A stretch of 42,728 nucleotides of DNA from Candidatus Melainabacteria bacterium. GTDB lineage: Bacteria; Cyanobacteriota; Vampirovibrionia; 2-02-FULL-35-15. The stretch spans positions 1 to 42,728 of the forward strand of contig JACPSL010000033.1 in the NCBI GenBank assembly GCA_016193285.1. The letters run 5' to 3'. The position numbers and the translations under genes were made by a program. Positions 32,873-40,969 of the stretch are shown piece after piece (the stretch's first letter is position 1; every line of letters begins with the position of its first letter). The notes beneath the pieces were generated by a model. It saw only the letters and a list, made by a program, of their open reading frames with translations. It was not told the origin of the DNA and did no database searches.

Positions 32873-35281
32873 GTGAATAAGAAAATGAAAAAATTATATT
32901 TAAGTTTTCTTATCCTGATTATGTTCTTAATGAGTCAGGGTAATTCACTTGCATTATATATTCATGCAGCAAAAAGCAAAAGTCTAAAAGCACAAGAAAA
33001 CTTATCTAGTATATTGCTTCCAACATTTAGATATGACAGAAATAATATAGAACTAAATCAAAAGCTGGCTATAGATTTAATCTTAGAACCAAATTCAAAA
33101 ACCGTGAAAGTTGAAGTAATAGGTGCAGAAAGTATTGGTTTAGGCATTGATAGTAACACACTTATAGAGAAGGGGTTAAAAATATTTAAACCAAGTGAGC
33201 TTAGGCCTTCAAAAGAAAAAAAACAGAATTTCCGCATCAATTCATTTGTTATTTTTAACTTAAAAAAAATACAGAACCAAAACTTACTGATACAAGCAAT
33301 TGATTTTAAAGTGCTTAAAGTGTATGTTAAAGGCATACTACCAGGTGCTTATACTTTAAGAGCCACTGTAGATGATGACAGAACTACTACTACTACAATC
33401 TTTACTAAGCCTGATTTTAGATTAGATGCTGTAACTCCCTCTGTTGTTAATCCAGGAGCTACGACAGTTCTTACACTTATTGGTAAGGGACTTGACTCAC
33501 TAACAGAGATATTTATAGAAAGTAATAAAGTAGATATAGAAATAAAAGATATCTTAAGTTTTGGTGATGATATTTTAAAAGCAAATATAGTTACAAAAGA
33601 TAATGCTTCACCAGGATTTAGAGATGTAACTATTTCAAGTCCTCTTCTAGGGAGATCTGTAACTTTAGTAAATGGTTTACTAATTAGTTCAACAAATCTA
33701 AGTACAGATAGTTTAGGAATAGACATTGCTCCTGGGATGGATGGCATAGATGGTATGGATGGAATGGATGGATTAGCTGGCATGGATGGCATGAGTATTT
33801 GTGAAAATCCAAACGATAATCTAATGATCTTTACAAATAATCTTCCACCAGGAAGGCAAGCTACTTCATTTTTTGATCCTGTTTTATGTAATCTTACTTT
33901 TGGGATTCCAGTAGGTTTTAATGGAGTAACAGGAAATACTGGTGCAATAGGTGTAACGGGTATAACAGGAGCTACAGGTGCTACAGGTGCTACAGGTGCT
34001 ACAGGCGCTACTGGTGCAACAGGTGCTACAGGAGCTACAGGCGCTACTGGTGCAACAGGTGCTACAGGAGCTACAGGCGCTACTGGTGCAAGTGGCACAA
34101 ATGGAATTAACTGCTGGGACTTAAATGGAAATGGAATCAACAATTCAAATGAAGACATAAATATGGATGGCTCATTTAATACTCTTGATTGTCAAGGGCC
34201 AGAGCTTAGAACAATAGAAGAAGTAATTGCAAACTGGTCTACTTTATCAGATGAGCAAGATTTTACAACTAGCTCAAGCAATATGACAAGGATGATAAAA
34301 ATACCTTTCTTTATACACGACGGTGTAGTGTATGGTGGATTTTGGATAGATAAATATGAAGCAGCAAGAGCTGATGCAACAGCAACAGCTGAAGGCACAT
34401 CCACTGTTCCAATAAGTAAAAGAAATGTTGTTCCATGGACAAGTATAAATCTTGCAACAGCAAAACTAAATGCAAGTGCTACAGGAAGACAAATATCCGG
34501 ACTTGGAAGTTGTAAATTAATTGGGATGAGGGAATGGTATTCACTTTATTTACTTGGAAGATATGCTAAAGAAAATGGTATTTTTGGTGCTACAGCAAAT
34601 GGTGGTTGGAATGAGAGAGGAAATACTAGGACTGGAAAAGACGGAAGAAATAATGCTGGTTTTATTTGTACTGATGATCCTGTAGAAAATGGTGGTGCTA
34701 GCGGTAGATGTTTAACAGGAACTGGATTTAAAAGTTGGGGCCATTTGCTAGATTCTACTGCAACAACAAATCCCAATGGTTCAGCCATAGGAGCTTCAGC
34801 AGACAGTGCTACAAATTCAACAAACGCATTTGATGGTGACTTGCAAGTTTATGACTTAGTGGGAAATGTTAGAGAGTGGATTGATTACACTATAACAAAA
34901 AGTGCAAGTGGATTTATTGTAGATTCAGGATATCAAGGTGCAGGAATTCCACTTTCTTTTACAACCAACAATAAATTTTTTAGTTTTGTTGATATTGCAG
35001 GGAATACAAATAATTCAACAAGCTCAGATGAAATTGAATTTAGAGGGTTAGGACTTCCACGCACAGGTGCTAATGGTAATCAAAGCGATCTAAATGAAGG
35101 AGTAAATGACGGGAAGTTTCTTACAAACTCAACAAATGCACAATATGGAACTGTTCGTGGAGGTTCATGGACAACAGGAGTTGATTCTAGATCACCTTTG
35201 TATTTAAACATTAGTACTGCACCAACTACAACAGAATCTGAAAGAGGTTTTCGAGTTATTTGTGATTTTTCAAACCCATAA
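32873..35281 (+). CDS. Secreted collagen-like protein with TIG and SUMF/FGE-type domains
   Basis: An 802-aa surface or secreted protein. The order is: signal peptide ([22 protein letters not shown]); a domain of about 130 residues; an IPT/TIG-like domain near 180-275 ([23 protein letters not shown]); a first Gly-Met-Asp triplet run ([13 protein letters not shown]) at 287-308; a Gly-x-Thr collagen run at 351-409, mostly GAT; a Ca2+-binding-like [18 protein letters not shown] at about 414-431; and a C-terminal SUMF1/formylglycine-enzyme-like fold ([46 protein letters not shown]). The last is usually a binding or structural fold in such proteins. GTG at 32873 or ATG at 32885 may start it. It is probably a trimeric fibre with globular tips. 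Confidence 0.85.
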   Translation: MNKKMKKLYLSFLILIMFLMSQGNSLALYIHAAKSKSLKAQENLSSILLPTFRYDRNNIELNQKLAIDLILEPNSKTVKVEVIGAESIGLGIDSNTLIEKGLKIFKPSELRPSKEKKQNFRINSFVIFNLKKIQNQNLLIQAIDFKVLKVYVKGILPGAYTLRATVDDDRTTTTTIFTKPDFRLDAVTPSVVNPGATTVLTLIGKGLDSLTEIFIESNKVDIEIKDILSFGDDILKANIVTKDNASPGFRDVTISSPLLGRSVTLVNGLLISSTNLSTDSLGIDIAPGMDGIDGMDGMDGLAGMDGMSICENPNDNLMIFTNNLPPGRQATSFFDPVLCNLTFGIPVGFNGVTGNTGAIGVTGITGATGATGATGATGATGATGATGATGATGATGATGATGATGASGTNGINCWDLNGNGINNSNEDINMDGSFNTLDCQGPELRTIEEVIANWSTLSDEQDFTTSSSNMTRMIKIPFFIHDGVVYGGFWIDKYEAARADATATAEGTSTVPISKRNVVPWTSINLATAKLNASATGRQISGLGSCKLIGMREWYSLYLLGRYAKENGIFGATANGGWNERGNTRTGKDGRNNAGFICTDDPVENGGASGRCLTGTGFKSWGHLLDSTATTNPNGSAIGASADSATNSTNAFDGDLQVYDLVGNVREWIDYTITKSASGFIVDSGYQGAGIPLSFTTNNKFFSFVDIAGNTNNSTSSDEIEFRGLGLPRTGANGNQSDLNEGVNDGKFLTNSTNAQYGTVRGGSWTTGVDSRSPLYLNISTAPTTTESERGFRVICDFSNP
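33986..34093 (+). repeat. Three 36-bp direct repeats encoding collagen triplets
   Basis: Units at 33986, 34022 and 34058 are nearly identical (GGTGCTACAGGAGCTACAGG, then CGCTACTGGTGCAACA) and encode four GAT triplets each. Flanking GGTGCTACA repeats extend the array to the left. Near-identity at the DNA level means the collagen stalk can lengthen or shorten by slippage or recombination in frame. Confidence 0.9.
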
Positions 35282-35282
35282 A

Positions 35283-35299
35283 TGTAACCAAAGGTTACA
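35283..35299. repeat. 17-bp palindrome TGTAACC-AAA-GGTTACA, copy 1
   Basis: A perfect 7-bp inverted repeat with a three-base centre, one base after the stop of the collagen-like gene. It is the same form as the copies at 35334 and 36968. It could be a regulator-binding site or a small repeat. Confidence 0.85.
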
Positions 35300-35333
35300 T
35301 TCTCACGAACATTAAAAAAAATTTATCATTTCA

Positions 35334-35350
35334 TGTAACCATTGGTTACA
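35334..35350. repeat. 17-bp palindrome TGTAACC-ATT-GGTTACA, copy 2
   Basis: The arms are identical to copy 1, with a different centre, spaced 51 bases from it, start to start. It lies 99 bases before the basic mini-protein start. A spacing near five helical turns would place both sites on the same face of the DNA. Confidence 0.85.
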
Positions 35351-35448
35351 AAAACATAAAGGATTTACAAGATCGCATATTGAAATTAAGGAAGCTAAAT
35401 CTTTATACTCTTTCTTCCAACTAAAAATTTGTTGGGGAAGGAGACAAA

Positions 35449-35661
35449 ATGAAAAACATAAAATTAACAATTCTTGCAGTTCTTTGCATGGGCATACTTT
35501 CAAATAACCTTGCATTTGCTTTAGAAGAAAAAACTTCAAAGCCATTAAGCACAGGTATTCAAGAGGTACAAGCTGCCGTTTTGAGTGAAGATGGTAATGA
35601 AAAACCAAAGAAAAAGAAGGCAACAAAAGCAAAGAAAAGCAAAAAAGCAAAAAAACAATAA
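35449..35661 (+). CDS. Small exported protein with a Lys-rich tail
   Basis: A 70-aa protein: signal peptide (IKLTILAVLCMGILSNNLAFA), a short acidic-polar middle, and a C-terminal KPKKKKATKAKKSKKAKKQ. GGAGACAAA gives a good ribosome-binding site. The mature part is under 50 residues and very basic, so it should bind polyanions such as LPS, polysaccharide or nucleic acid outside the membrane; histone-H1-like tails have similar composition. The function is not known. A pair of 17-bp palindromes lies just upstream and a 28-bp palindromic repeat follows at once. Confidence 0.65.
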   Translation: MKNIKLTILAVLCMGILSNNLAFALEEKTSKPLSTGIQEVQAAVLSEDGNEKPKKKKATKAKKSKKAKKQ

Positions 35662-35667
35662 ATGTTT

Positions 35668-35695
35668 GTAGAGGCGAGATTATCTCGCCTCTATT
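35668..35695. repeat. 28-bp palindromic repeat, copy E (between the basic mini-protein and ssb)
   Basis: GTAGAGGCGAGAT with its near-complement ATCTCGCCTCTAT; the last two bases have decayed. It lies six bases after a stop codon and is followed by TTTCATT, so it could serve as a weak terminator, as well as being a family member. Confidence 0.85.
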
Positions 35696-35721
35696 TCATT
35701 AAAATATGAAAGGAGAAAATC

Positions 35722-36099
35722 ATGTCAGCACAGAATCAGGTTACTCTAATTGGTCGTCTAGCAAGGGATCCAGAAGTTGATGAGGTAGGAAAAGATAAAA
35801 AATATAAAAAGGTAAACTTATGTCTTGCGATAAGAAATATAAGAAAGAAATTTAAGGGAGGAGAGGATGGAGTAGATGCAGATTTTATTGATGGAATTAT
35901 TGCATGGGGAAAACAAGCTGAGTTTGCTGAAAATTATTTAGTAAAAGGGCGGATGGTTGTTGTCCATGGTGAGTTACGTCCAGATCGCTGGAAAGACAAA
36001 GACAATAACAAACGTTATAGACTTACTGTCATTGCTAATTCCATTCAATCACTAGACTCTAATAAGAAGAAGAATAATGGTGTAGATCCAGATCTGTAG
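35722..36099 (+). CDS. ssb: Single-stranded DNA-binding protein
   Basis: A 125-aa OB-fold SSB: NQVTLIGRLARDPEVD, VNLCLAIRNIRKKF, DFIDGIIAWGKQAEFAENYLVKGRMVVVHGELRPDRWKDKDNNKRYRLTVIANSIQSL. GGAGAAAATC precedes the ATG. The usual disordered linker and acidic DDxPF tip are almost absent; the protein ends KKKNNGVDPDL, with only a faint acidic end. It may therefore be an accessory SSB or one with altered partner binding. The tRNA-Cys gene lies nine bases downstream on the opposite strand. Confidence 0.9.
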   Translation: MSAQNQVTLIGRLARDPEVDEVGKDKKYKKVNLCLAIRNIRKKFKGGEDGVDADFIDGIIAWGKQAEFAENYLVKGRMVVVHGELRPDRWKDKDNNKRYRLTVIANSIQSLDSNKKKNNGVDPDL

Positions 36100-36107
36100 A
36101 TCCCCAA

Positions 36108-36179
36108 AGGCGGCAGGCGGATTTGAACCGCCGCATAGAGGTTTTGCAGACCTCGGCCTTACCGCTTGGCTATGCCGCC
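36108..36179 (-). tRNA. tRNA-Cys (anticodon GCA)
   Basis: On the minus strand: acceptor GGCGGCA/TGCCGCC, D-arm GCCAAGCGGTAAGGC, anticodon stem GAGGT/ACCTC with loop CTGCAAA (GCA), T-arm GGCGG-TTCAAAT-CCGCC, discriminator T (U73), the cysteine identity base. CCA is not encoded. Its 3' neighbour is the end of ssb. Confidence 0.97.
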
Positions 36180-36260
36180 GTTTCAGAGAATCAGAGGATC
36201 AGAAATCAGAGAATTAGAATAAAAAACCAATTCAAATAATATAATATCTCAAAACCGAAT

Positions 36261-36626
36261 TTAATTGTCAATTTCCTTACACCCAATAGTTTCCCTATTT
36301 AAAGTGTAAGTTTCCCCACCCCCAATTATGTTAACCATAAGAGATGGTGGCATGTTTGCAGGAAATAGATTAAGATCAACTTTTTTAATTCCAATAAACT
36401 CCCAACATCCTGCAATATATTTCTGACCTAAAAGTATACATTTAGGTTCTGCATTGTTTACACTTTTGTCTGAACATGCTGCTTCAAAACCATCGGGACA
36501 TACAATTAAACCATCTTGGGTACATAGTGGGCATAGATAAAATTGCTCCTGGTTAGCTCTAGCATAACTACAATAAAAAAACAAATTAAATAAAGTTGAA
36601 AACAAAATTAAAAAAAACAAATTCAA
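36261..36626 (-). CDS. Exported Cys-rich small protein, paralogue B
   Basis: The frame is open from 36701, but the first part overlaps the upstream gene by 71 bases. A TTG at 36626, just after that gene's stop, has AGGT 11 bases before it and yields a clean signal peptide (NLFFLILFSTLFNLFFYCSYARA) and a 121-aa product. The mature part reads CPLCTQDGLIVCPDGFEAACSDKS...PKCILLGQKYIAGC, matching paralogue A (CTQIGEIHCPKGFKPTC...PSCVFVGNMQLPAC). Function is unknown; a disulfide-knotted extracellular module is likely. The TTG choice is inference. Confidence 0.6.
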   Translation of the reverse strand: MNLFFLILFSTLFNLFFYCSYARANQEQFYLCPLCTQDGLIVCPDGFEAACSDKSVNNAEPKCILLGQKYIAGCWEFIGIKKVDLNLFPANMPPSLMVNIIGGGETYTLNRETIGCKEIDN

Positions 36627-36630
36627 ATTT

Positions 36631-36891
36631 TTATTTACCTTTTTGACACGAAATTTTGTCGAGATGAAAGTCAAATGCTGTATCATCATAGCTATCAGCA
36701 AGACATGCAGGTAACTGCATATTACCTACAAAGACGCAAGATGGCTTATATTGTTTTGGACAAGTAGGCTTGAAACCTTTTGGGCAATGAATCTCACCTA
36801 TCTGTGTACAAACAGGGAGTTGTGTTTTTGCAAAACATCTAGGTGCTATTAGTAGTATTAGTGCTAATGAGATGAGTAAATTCTTATTCAT
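36631..36891 (-). CDS. Exported Cys-rich small protein, paralogue A
   Basis: An 86-aa protein with signal peptide (MNKNLLISLALILLIAPRCFA) and a mature part with Cys in the pattern C-TQxG-x-I-x-CPxGFxxxC-x5/6-P-S-C-x3-G-x4-PAC. The same order recurs in paralogue B directly downstream, so they arose by tandem duplication. No known family is recognised. It diverges from the 350-aa exported gene, with a 17-bp palindrome in the gap. Confidence 0.65.
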   Translation of the reverse strand: MNKNLLISLALILLIAPRCFAKTQLPVCTQIGEIHCPKGFKPTCPKQYKPSCVFVGNMQLPACLADSYDDTAFDFHLDKISCQKGK

Positions 36892-36967
36892 ATTTTAAAT
36901 CTCTACTATTAAAGCATATTTTAAATCTAGACCAGAAGAGCTGCAAATTCCTAATTTTTTTCATGGA

Positions 36968-36984
36968 TGTAACCTTTGGTTACG
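36968..36984. repeat. 17-bp palindrome TGTAACC-TTT-GGTTACG, copy 3
   Basis: It is in the gap between divergent exported-protein genes (starts at 36891 and 37063). The outer base of the right arm is G instead of A, otherwise it matches copies 1 and 2. Confidence 0.8.
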
Positions 36985-37062
36985 TTAGTACAAATCTAAA
37001 CCTGCTAGTATATTTTTAACATGCTGTAAGGTAAAAATATTGAATAAGTAAAAACACCTGAT

Positions 37063-38115
37063 ATGAAAAATAGTACTTTAAATAGTAGCTTGGCTTTAGC
37101 AATTATCCTAAATTTTTTTTCTTTGATCTTAGCACCATCTTTTGCTTTTCACAAATTTTCTAAGAAGCAAGAAGAAATATTAAATAAGCTGATTGAAACA
37201 ACAAAACCAACACTTCCAATTTTTGACAAGTTAGACAAACCTATTAAAGGCTATGTATCATTTTCTAAATATCTTCCTAGTGAGCATCACTTAAAAGAAA
37301 CTACTTTAAGCAGTAATGAAAATTTAATTAAACTTGAAAAAGAAACTAGTAAAAGTTCACTTTCTGAACTTGAATTAAGACGCAAAGAACTTCAAAAAGC
37401 AGAAGAACAAGGATTAAATTTTATTCAACCATCAATACAACTAACACCTGAAGAACAAGTAGCAATTGATGAATTCTTTTCAAGAAATGAACAAGAACAG
37501 CTTTTAAATCTCTGGAAAGCAACAATTGAAAGAAATAAAACAATTCAATTTATTATCCAAAAATTAAGCCCTGCAAATTCTCCTCAACAAGCCAGTTCAT
37601 TTTTATCACGGACTCTTGGTGCTGCTATATTTTTACCATTTTATGCCTTGCAGGCTTTAACTAATAATGCTGGTGCATATTATGGGAGCCAAGTTGGTGG
37701 AAGAGTTTTAGGTAGTGTTATTGAAGGAAAAATGCAAAAAGATAAAAGCTTAATTCAACTTTCTCAAACTGAAACTATTATTTTATTTATGATGATTGAT
37801 GAAGTGGCTGAAAGGTTAAGGCAAAGATATCACAATTATAAAAGATTGATGGTGGAAAGATCACTAGCAACTAATGAACTAGAAGAAGCTAAGAAAGATA
37901 TCTTAGATGCTCATGAAACCAATTCACAAGAAACACAAGTATTAACAAGCATTCAGAGAAGAGCAGTTGAAAGAGAAATTAGGAGACTTGATGCAGGAGT
38001 AAGGGCAGAGAAAAATGCATTAATTGAACTTGCTGGTCTACAGGCAGTAAGTGAACTGGATGAGCAGTTACAATTAGAGTTAGCTGCTACGCAAAATACC
38101 CCTCTTGACTTTTAG
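37063..38115 (+). CDS. Exported or membrane-linked helical protein of unknown function
   Basis: Not recognised. A 350-aa protein starting with a signal peptide or anchor ([20 protein letters not shown]). The middle, about residues 180-220, holds a moderately hydrophobic Gly-rich stretch ([39 protein letters not shown]) that may insert in a membrane. Helical, charged regions lie on both sides; the C-terminal 120 residues look coiled-coil ([20 protein letters not shown]). It ends 28 bases before recA and may share its transcript. The Gly-zipper-like core recalls membrane-inserting proteins, but no family can be claimed. Confidence 0.6.
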   Translation: MKNSTLNSSLALAIILNFFSLILAPSFAFHKFSKKQEEILNKLIETTKPTLPIFDKLDKPIKGYVSFSKYLPSEHHLKETTLSSNENLIKLEKETSKSSLSELELRRKELQKAEEQGLNFIQPSIQLTPEEQVAIDEFFSRNEQEQLLNLWKATIERNKTIQFIIQKLSPANSPQQASSFLSRTLGAAIFLPFYALQALTNNAGAYYGSQVGGRVLGSVIEGKMQKDKSLIQLSQTETIILFMMIDEVAERLRQRYHNYKRLMVERSLATNELEEAKKDILDAHETNSQETQVLTSIQRRAVEREIRRLDAGVRAEKNALIELAGLQAVSELDEQLQLELAATQNTPLDF

Positions 38116-38143
38116 GTGTAGGAAAATAAAAAGGAGACATGCC

Positions 38144-39277
38144 ATGGTGAAGACAATAACAAAAGAAGAAGTAAAAGAAAAAGGTCGTGATAAGTCAGAG
38201 GTAAAACCTGATGAAAGAAGTGAAAAACTTAAAGCTCTTAGTTTAACTCTTGAGAAAATTGAGAAAGATTTTGGCAAAGGCTCTGTAATGCGTCTTGGGG
38301 AAGCACGTTATGGAGTAATTGATGCAATTCCAACTGGTGCTATTTCTCTTGATTTAGCTCTTGGAGTAGGTGGCGTTCCTCGTGGAAGAGTAATTGAAAT
38401 TTTTGGACCAGAGTCAAGCGGTAAAACAACTGTTGCCATGCACATTTGTGCTCAAGCACAAAAACTTGGTGGCATTGCAGCAATTGTTGATGCAGAACAT
38501 GCCCTTGATCCGGATTATGCAAGAGCACTTGGGGTTAATACAGATGATCTTTTAATTAGCCAACCTGACACTGGCGAACAAGCACTTGAAATTACTGAAC
38601 AACTAGTTAGATCTGGTGCTATTGATGTAGTGGTAATAGATTCAGTTGCTGCACTTGTACCAAAAGCAGAAATTGAAGGTGAAATGGGTGACTCACACAT
38701 GGGACTTCAAGCAAGACTTATGTCCCAGGCACTTAGAAAACTTACAGGAATTGTAAGTAAGACAAAAAGTGTAATTATTTTTATAAATCAAATGCGTCAA
38801 AAAATTGGTGTTATGTATGGCCCAACTGAAACTACCACTGGTGGAAATGCTCTTAAATACTATGCTTCACTTCGACTTGATGTTAGAAAGATTGAAACAT
38901 TAAAAAAAGATAATGTTGAATATGGGAACAGAATTAAAGTCAAAGTAGTAAAAAATAAAGTTGCACCACCGTTTAGAGTAGCTGAGTTTGATCTTTTGTA
39001 CGGAAAAGGAATTAGCTTTGAAAGCTCACTTCTTGATGTAGCATGTAATCTTGATGTAGTTCAAAAATCAGGCACATGGTTTACATACAATTCTGACAAG
39101 CTTGGACAAGGACGTGAAAAAGCAGTAGAAGCTTTATCATCTAATCAAAAGATGATGAAAGAAATTGAATCAAAAGTTAGAACTAAGATCCAGGAACTCA
39201 GAGCACAGCATAGTGGAGCTATCGATTCAAGTACTGAATCTGGCTGGGCAAAAGACTTTAAAGAAAATGACGAATGA
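38144..39277 (+). CDS. recA: RecA recombinase
   Basis: A 377-aa RecA from the ATG at 38144 (AAGGAG about eight bases before); the frame extends upstream to 38105 into the previous gene without support. Walker [10 protein letters not shown], Walker [26 protein letters not shown], the L2 loop region [26 protein letters not shown] and the MAW-type segment are all present. It forms the filament for homologous recombination and SOS induction. The N-terminal extension of about 30 charged residues ([21 protein letters not shown]) is longer than in E. coli RecA. No LexA-box-like motif is recognised upstream by eye. Confidence 0.98.
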   Translation: MVKTITKEEVKEKGRDKSEVKPDERSEKLKALSLTLEKIEKDFGKGSVMRLGEARYGVIDAIPTGAISLDLALGVGGVPRGRVIEIFGPESSGKTTVAMHICAQAQKLGGIAAIVDAEHALDPDYARALGVNTDDLLISQPDTGEQALEITEQLVRSGAIDVVVIDSVAALVPKAEIEGEMGDSHMGLQARLMSQALRKLTGIVSKTKSVIIFINQMRQKIGVMYGPTETTTGGNALKYYASLRLDVRKIETLKKDNVEYGNRIKVKVVKNKVAPPFRVAEFDLLYGKGISFESSLLDVACNLDVVQKSGTWFTYNSDKLGQGREKAVEALSSNQKMMKEIESKVRTKIQELRAQHSGAIDSSTESGWAKDFKENDE

Positions 39278-39284
39278 CGAGATT

Positions 39285-39701
39285 CTACAAGCTTTTTAAT
39301 TTTTCCACAAGATTTTTAAGTATCTTTAAGAAATCTGGAAGCTTACTATAAATTTCTTCAAATTGTTTTTGATCGTAAATATGCGAAAGTTTATTTCTGG
39401 CTTCAATCATTTCAAATAAAGTCTCATAAATTTTGTCATTTATAATATTGTTGTTCAAAGCAGCTTTTATTGCTGGCTTTGGGCCATTGATGTCTTCTCC
39501 TATTTTTTCATTAATATAAGATTGCAGTACTTTCCACATTAATTCTGCACAGTATTCAAACTTTTGAATCTGTCCGTTTTTTATTGCATCAAGTTCTACT
39601 TTTGAAAACTGATCAAGATTTATTTTAAGTACTTCTTCAAATCCATTTACAGCAATTTCAAATAAACTTAATTTATGTCTATAGATTCCACTTTGTTCCA
39701 T
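39285..39701 (-). CDS. HEPN-type nucleotidyltransferase partner (HI0074 family)
   Basis: A 138-aa all-helical protein with the HEPN RNase motif R-x4-H in ARNKLSHIYD and the family's NGFEEVLKINLDQ / RVEYCAELMWKVLQSYINEKIG blocks. HEPN/MNT pairs are two-gene modules in which the MNT enzyme modifies and silences the HEPN RNase, or act in unknown nucleotide transfer. The gene overlaps the upstream MNT gene by 34 bases, a strong sign of co-translation. It ends seven bases from the convergent recA stop. Confidence 0.82.
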   Translation of the reverse strand: MEQSGIYRHKLSLFEIAVNGFEEVLKINLDQFSKVELDAIKNGQIQKFEYCAELMWKVLQSYINEKIGEDINGPKPAIKAALNNNIINDKIYETLFEMIEARNKLSHIYDQKQFEEIYSKLPDFLKILKNLVEKLKSL

Positions 39702-39982
39702 ATTTTAATGTCCTTTAAAGCTTCTTCCTTAAACTCAGGATTTACATCTACAAAATCAATAATATCAACTTTGTAAGGTACAATTGATTCTTCGATTGTA
39801 TCTTTTATTTCCCAAATTATTTTTTTGTCTAGTTTTGTGTTTCCTTTTACACCAATGTCTATATCTGCTCTTTGCCTGTGTTTTTCTCTAACTCTACTCC
39901 CAAAAAGAAAAATATTAAACTTGTCTTTTGGAATATTTTCAAGGACTATTTTTTTTACAATATCTATATAATCATTTTCCAT
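39668..39982 (-). CDS. Minimal nucleotidyltransferase (MNT) domain protein
   Basis: A 104-aa protein of the minimal DNA polymerase-beta-like fold. The catalytic motif is FLFGSRVREKHRQRADIDIGV: Gly-Ser, then the paired Asp in ADIDIG, and a third acidic residue in YKVDIIDF. MNTs of MNT/HEPN modules add AMP to the partner HEPN RNase and block it. It is the first gene of the pair and runs into the HEPN gene. Such modules are mobile and act as defence or persistence elements; here it lies directly next to recA. Confidence 0.85.
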   Translation of the reverse strand: MENDYIDIVKKIVLENIPKDKFNIFLFGSRVREKHRQRADIDIGVKGNTKLDKKIIWEIKDTIEESIVPYKVDIIDFVDVNPEFKEEALKDIKIWNKVESIDIN

Positions 39983-39997
39983 ATCTAAATAATTATA

Positions 39998-40969
39998 TTA
40001 TACATTGATGCTGTCTTCTTGTAGTGTCTTATACCACTCTACAAACTTTTTAATTCCTTCTTCTGGTTTTGTTCTTGGTTTATAACCTAATAACTTTTCT
40101 GCTTTACTTACATCAGCATAAGTCAGTGGCACATCACCAGGCTGTGCCGGTTGCCAGTCTATGACTGCTTTTTTGCTAAGAGCATCTTCTAAAAGTTTAA
40201 CCAGTTCTATAACCGATGTAGTATGTGATTCACCTAAATTAAGAATTTCAAAACTTGTTTTGTTGTAGTTCATTGAACTAGTTATTCCATCTATAATTTC
40301 AGTAATATATGTAAAATCTCTTTTGTACTGGCCGTCTCCAAAGACAGGAATTGGTTTTCCTTCATCAATTAATTTTGTAAACTTATAAATAGCTAAATCT
40401 GGTCTTTGTCTTGGACCATAAACTGTAAAAAATCTACAACAAACAATCTGCATTTTGTATAAATAGCTGTAAGTGTAACAATATCTTTCAGCAGTTAACT
40501 TGCTTACTCCATATGGTGAAATTGGTTTTAGATCTAATTCACTTTCGTTAAAAGGAATATTTTTACATTCACCATAAACTGAACTACTTGATCCAAAAAT
40601 GAATTTCTTACAATTATTATTTTTTGCTGCTTCTAGTAAGTTTAAAGTTCCACCTACATTTACTTCTTCATATAAGAGCGGCAGTTTTAATGACGGCCTT
40701 ACACCAGCTCTGGCTGCTAAATGAATTATAATATCAGGTTTATGTTTTGAAAATATTTCATCTATTAAATTTTTATCTCTTATATCACCCTTAGTAAAAA
40801 TAAAACCTAGAGCATTTTTAAAGTGGCTTATATTTCTTTCTTTTATTTTTGGATCATAATAATCATTAAAGTCATCTACTCCAGCAACTAAATATCCTTC
40901 ACTTAAAAGTCTTTCAGTTAAGTGACTACCTATGAAGCCAGCAAAACCAGTTACTAAGCACTTAAGCAT
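39998..40969 (-). CDS. NAD-dependent epimerase/dehydratase, UDP-glucuronate 4-epimerase-like
   Basis: A short-chain dehydrogenase-type nucleotide-sugar enzyme, 323 aa from the ATG at 40969 (the upstream extension is the previous gene's end). NAD motif CLVTGFAGFIGSHLTERLL, active-site SSSSVYG and Tyr-x3-Lys in SPYGVSKLTAE, FFTVYGPRQRPDLAIYKF, and VFGDGQYKRDFTYITEIIDGI. PRQRPDLAI and DFNDYYDPKIKERNI favour UDP-glucuronate 4-epimerase over GalE, so it may supply galacturonate for capsule or LPS. The ATG lies inside the previous gene's end (ATGCTTAA), implying coupling. Confidence 0.85.
   Translation of the reverse strand: MLKCLVTGFAGFIGSHLTERLLSEGYLVAGVDDFNDYYDPKIKERNISHFKNALGFIFTKGDIRDKNLIDEIFSKHKPDIIIHLAARAGVRPSLKLPLLYEEVNVGGTLNLLEAAKNNNCKKFIFGSSSSVYGECKNIPFNESELDLKPISPYGVSKLTAERYCYTYSYLYKMQIVCCRFFTVYGPRQRPDLAIYKFTKLIDEGKPIPVFGDGQYKRDFTYITEIIDGITSSMNYNKTSFEILNLGESHTTSVIELVKLLEDALSKKAVIDWQPAQPGDVPLTYADVSKAEKLLGYKPRTKPEEGIKKFVEWYKTLQEDSINV

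Noticed and set aside
33960-34098. CRISPR-like array because of regularly spaced repeats
   Set aside because: The units are contiguous without unique spacers and stay in frame as collagen triplets.
33349-34158. Long minus-strand open frame rich in Val-Ala-Pro
   Set aside because: It is the antisense reading of the collagen triplet repeats, has no start signal, and the plus frame has a signal peptide and known domains.
35312-35650. 112-aa minus-strand frame antisense to the basic mini-protein
   Set aside because: Its Phe/Leu-rich product is the mirror of Lys codons; no ribosome-binding site is seen, and the opposite frame has a signal peptide.
36184-36216. ATCAGAG-type repeats after tRNA-Cys as an attachment site
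   Set aside because: It is low-complexity sequence; there is no integrase, no repeat of the tRNA 3' end nearby and no element boundary.
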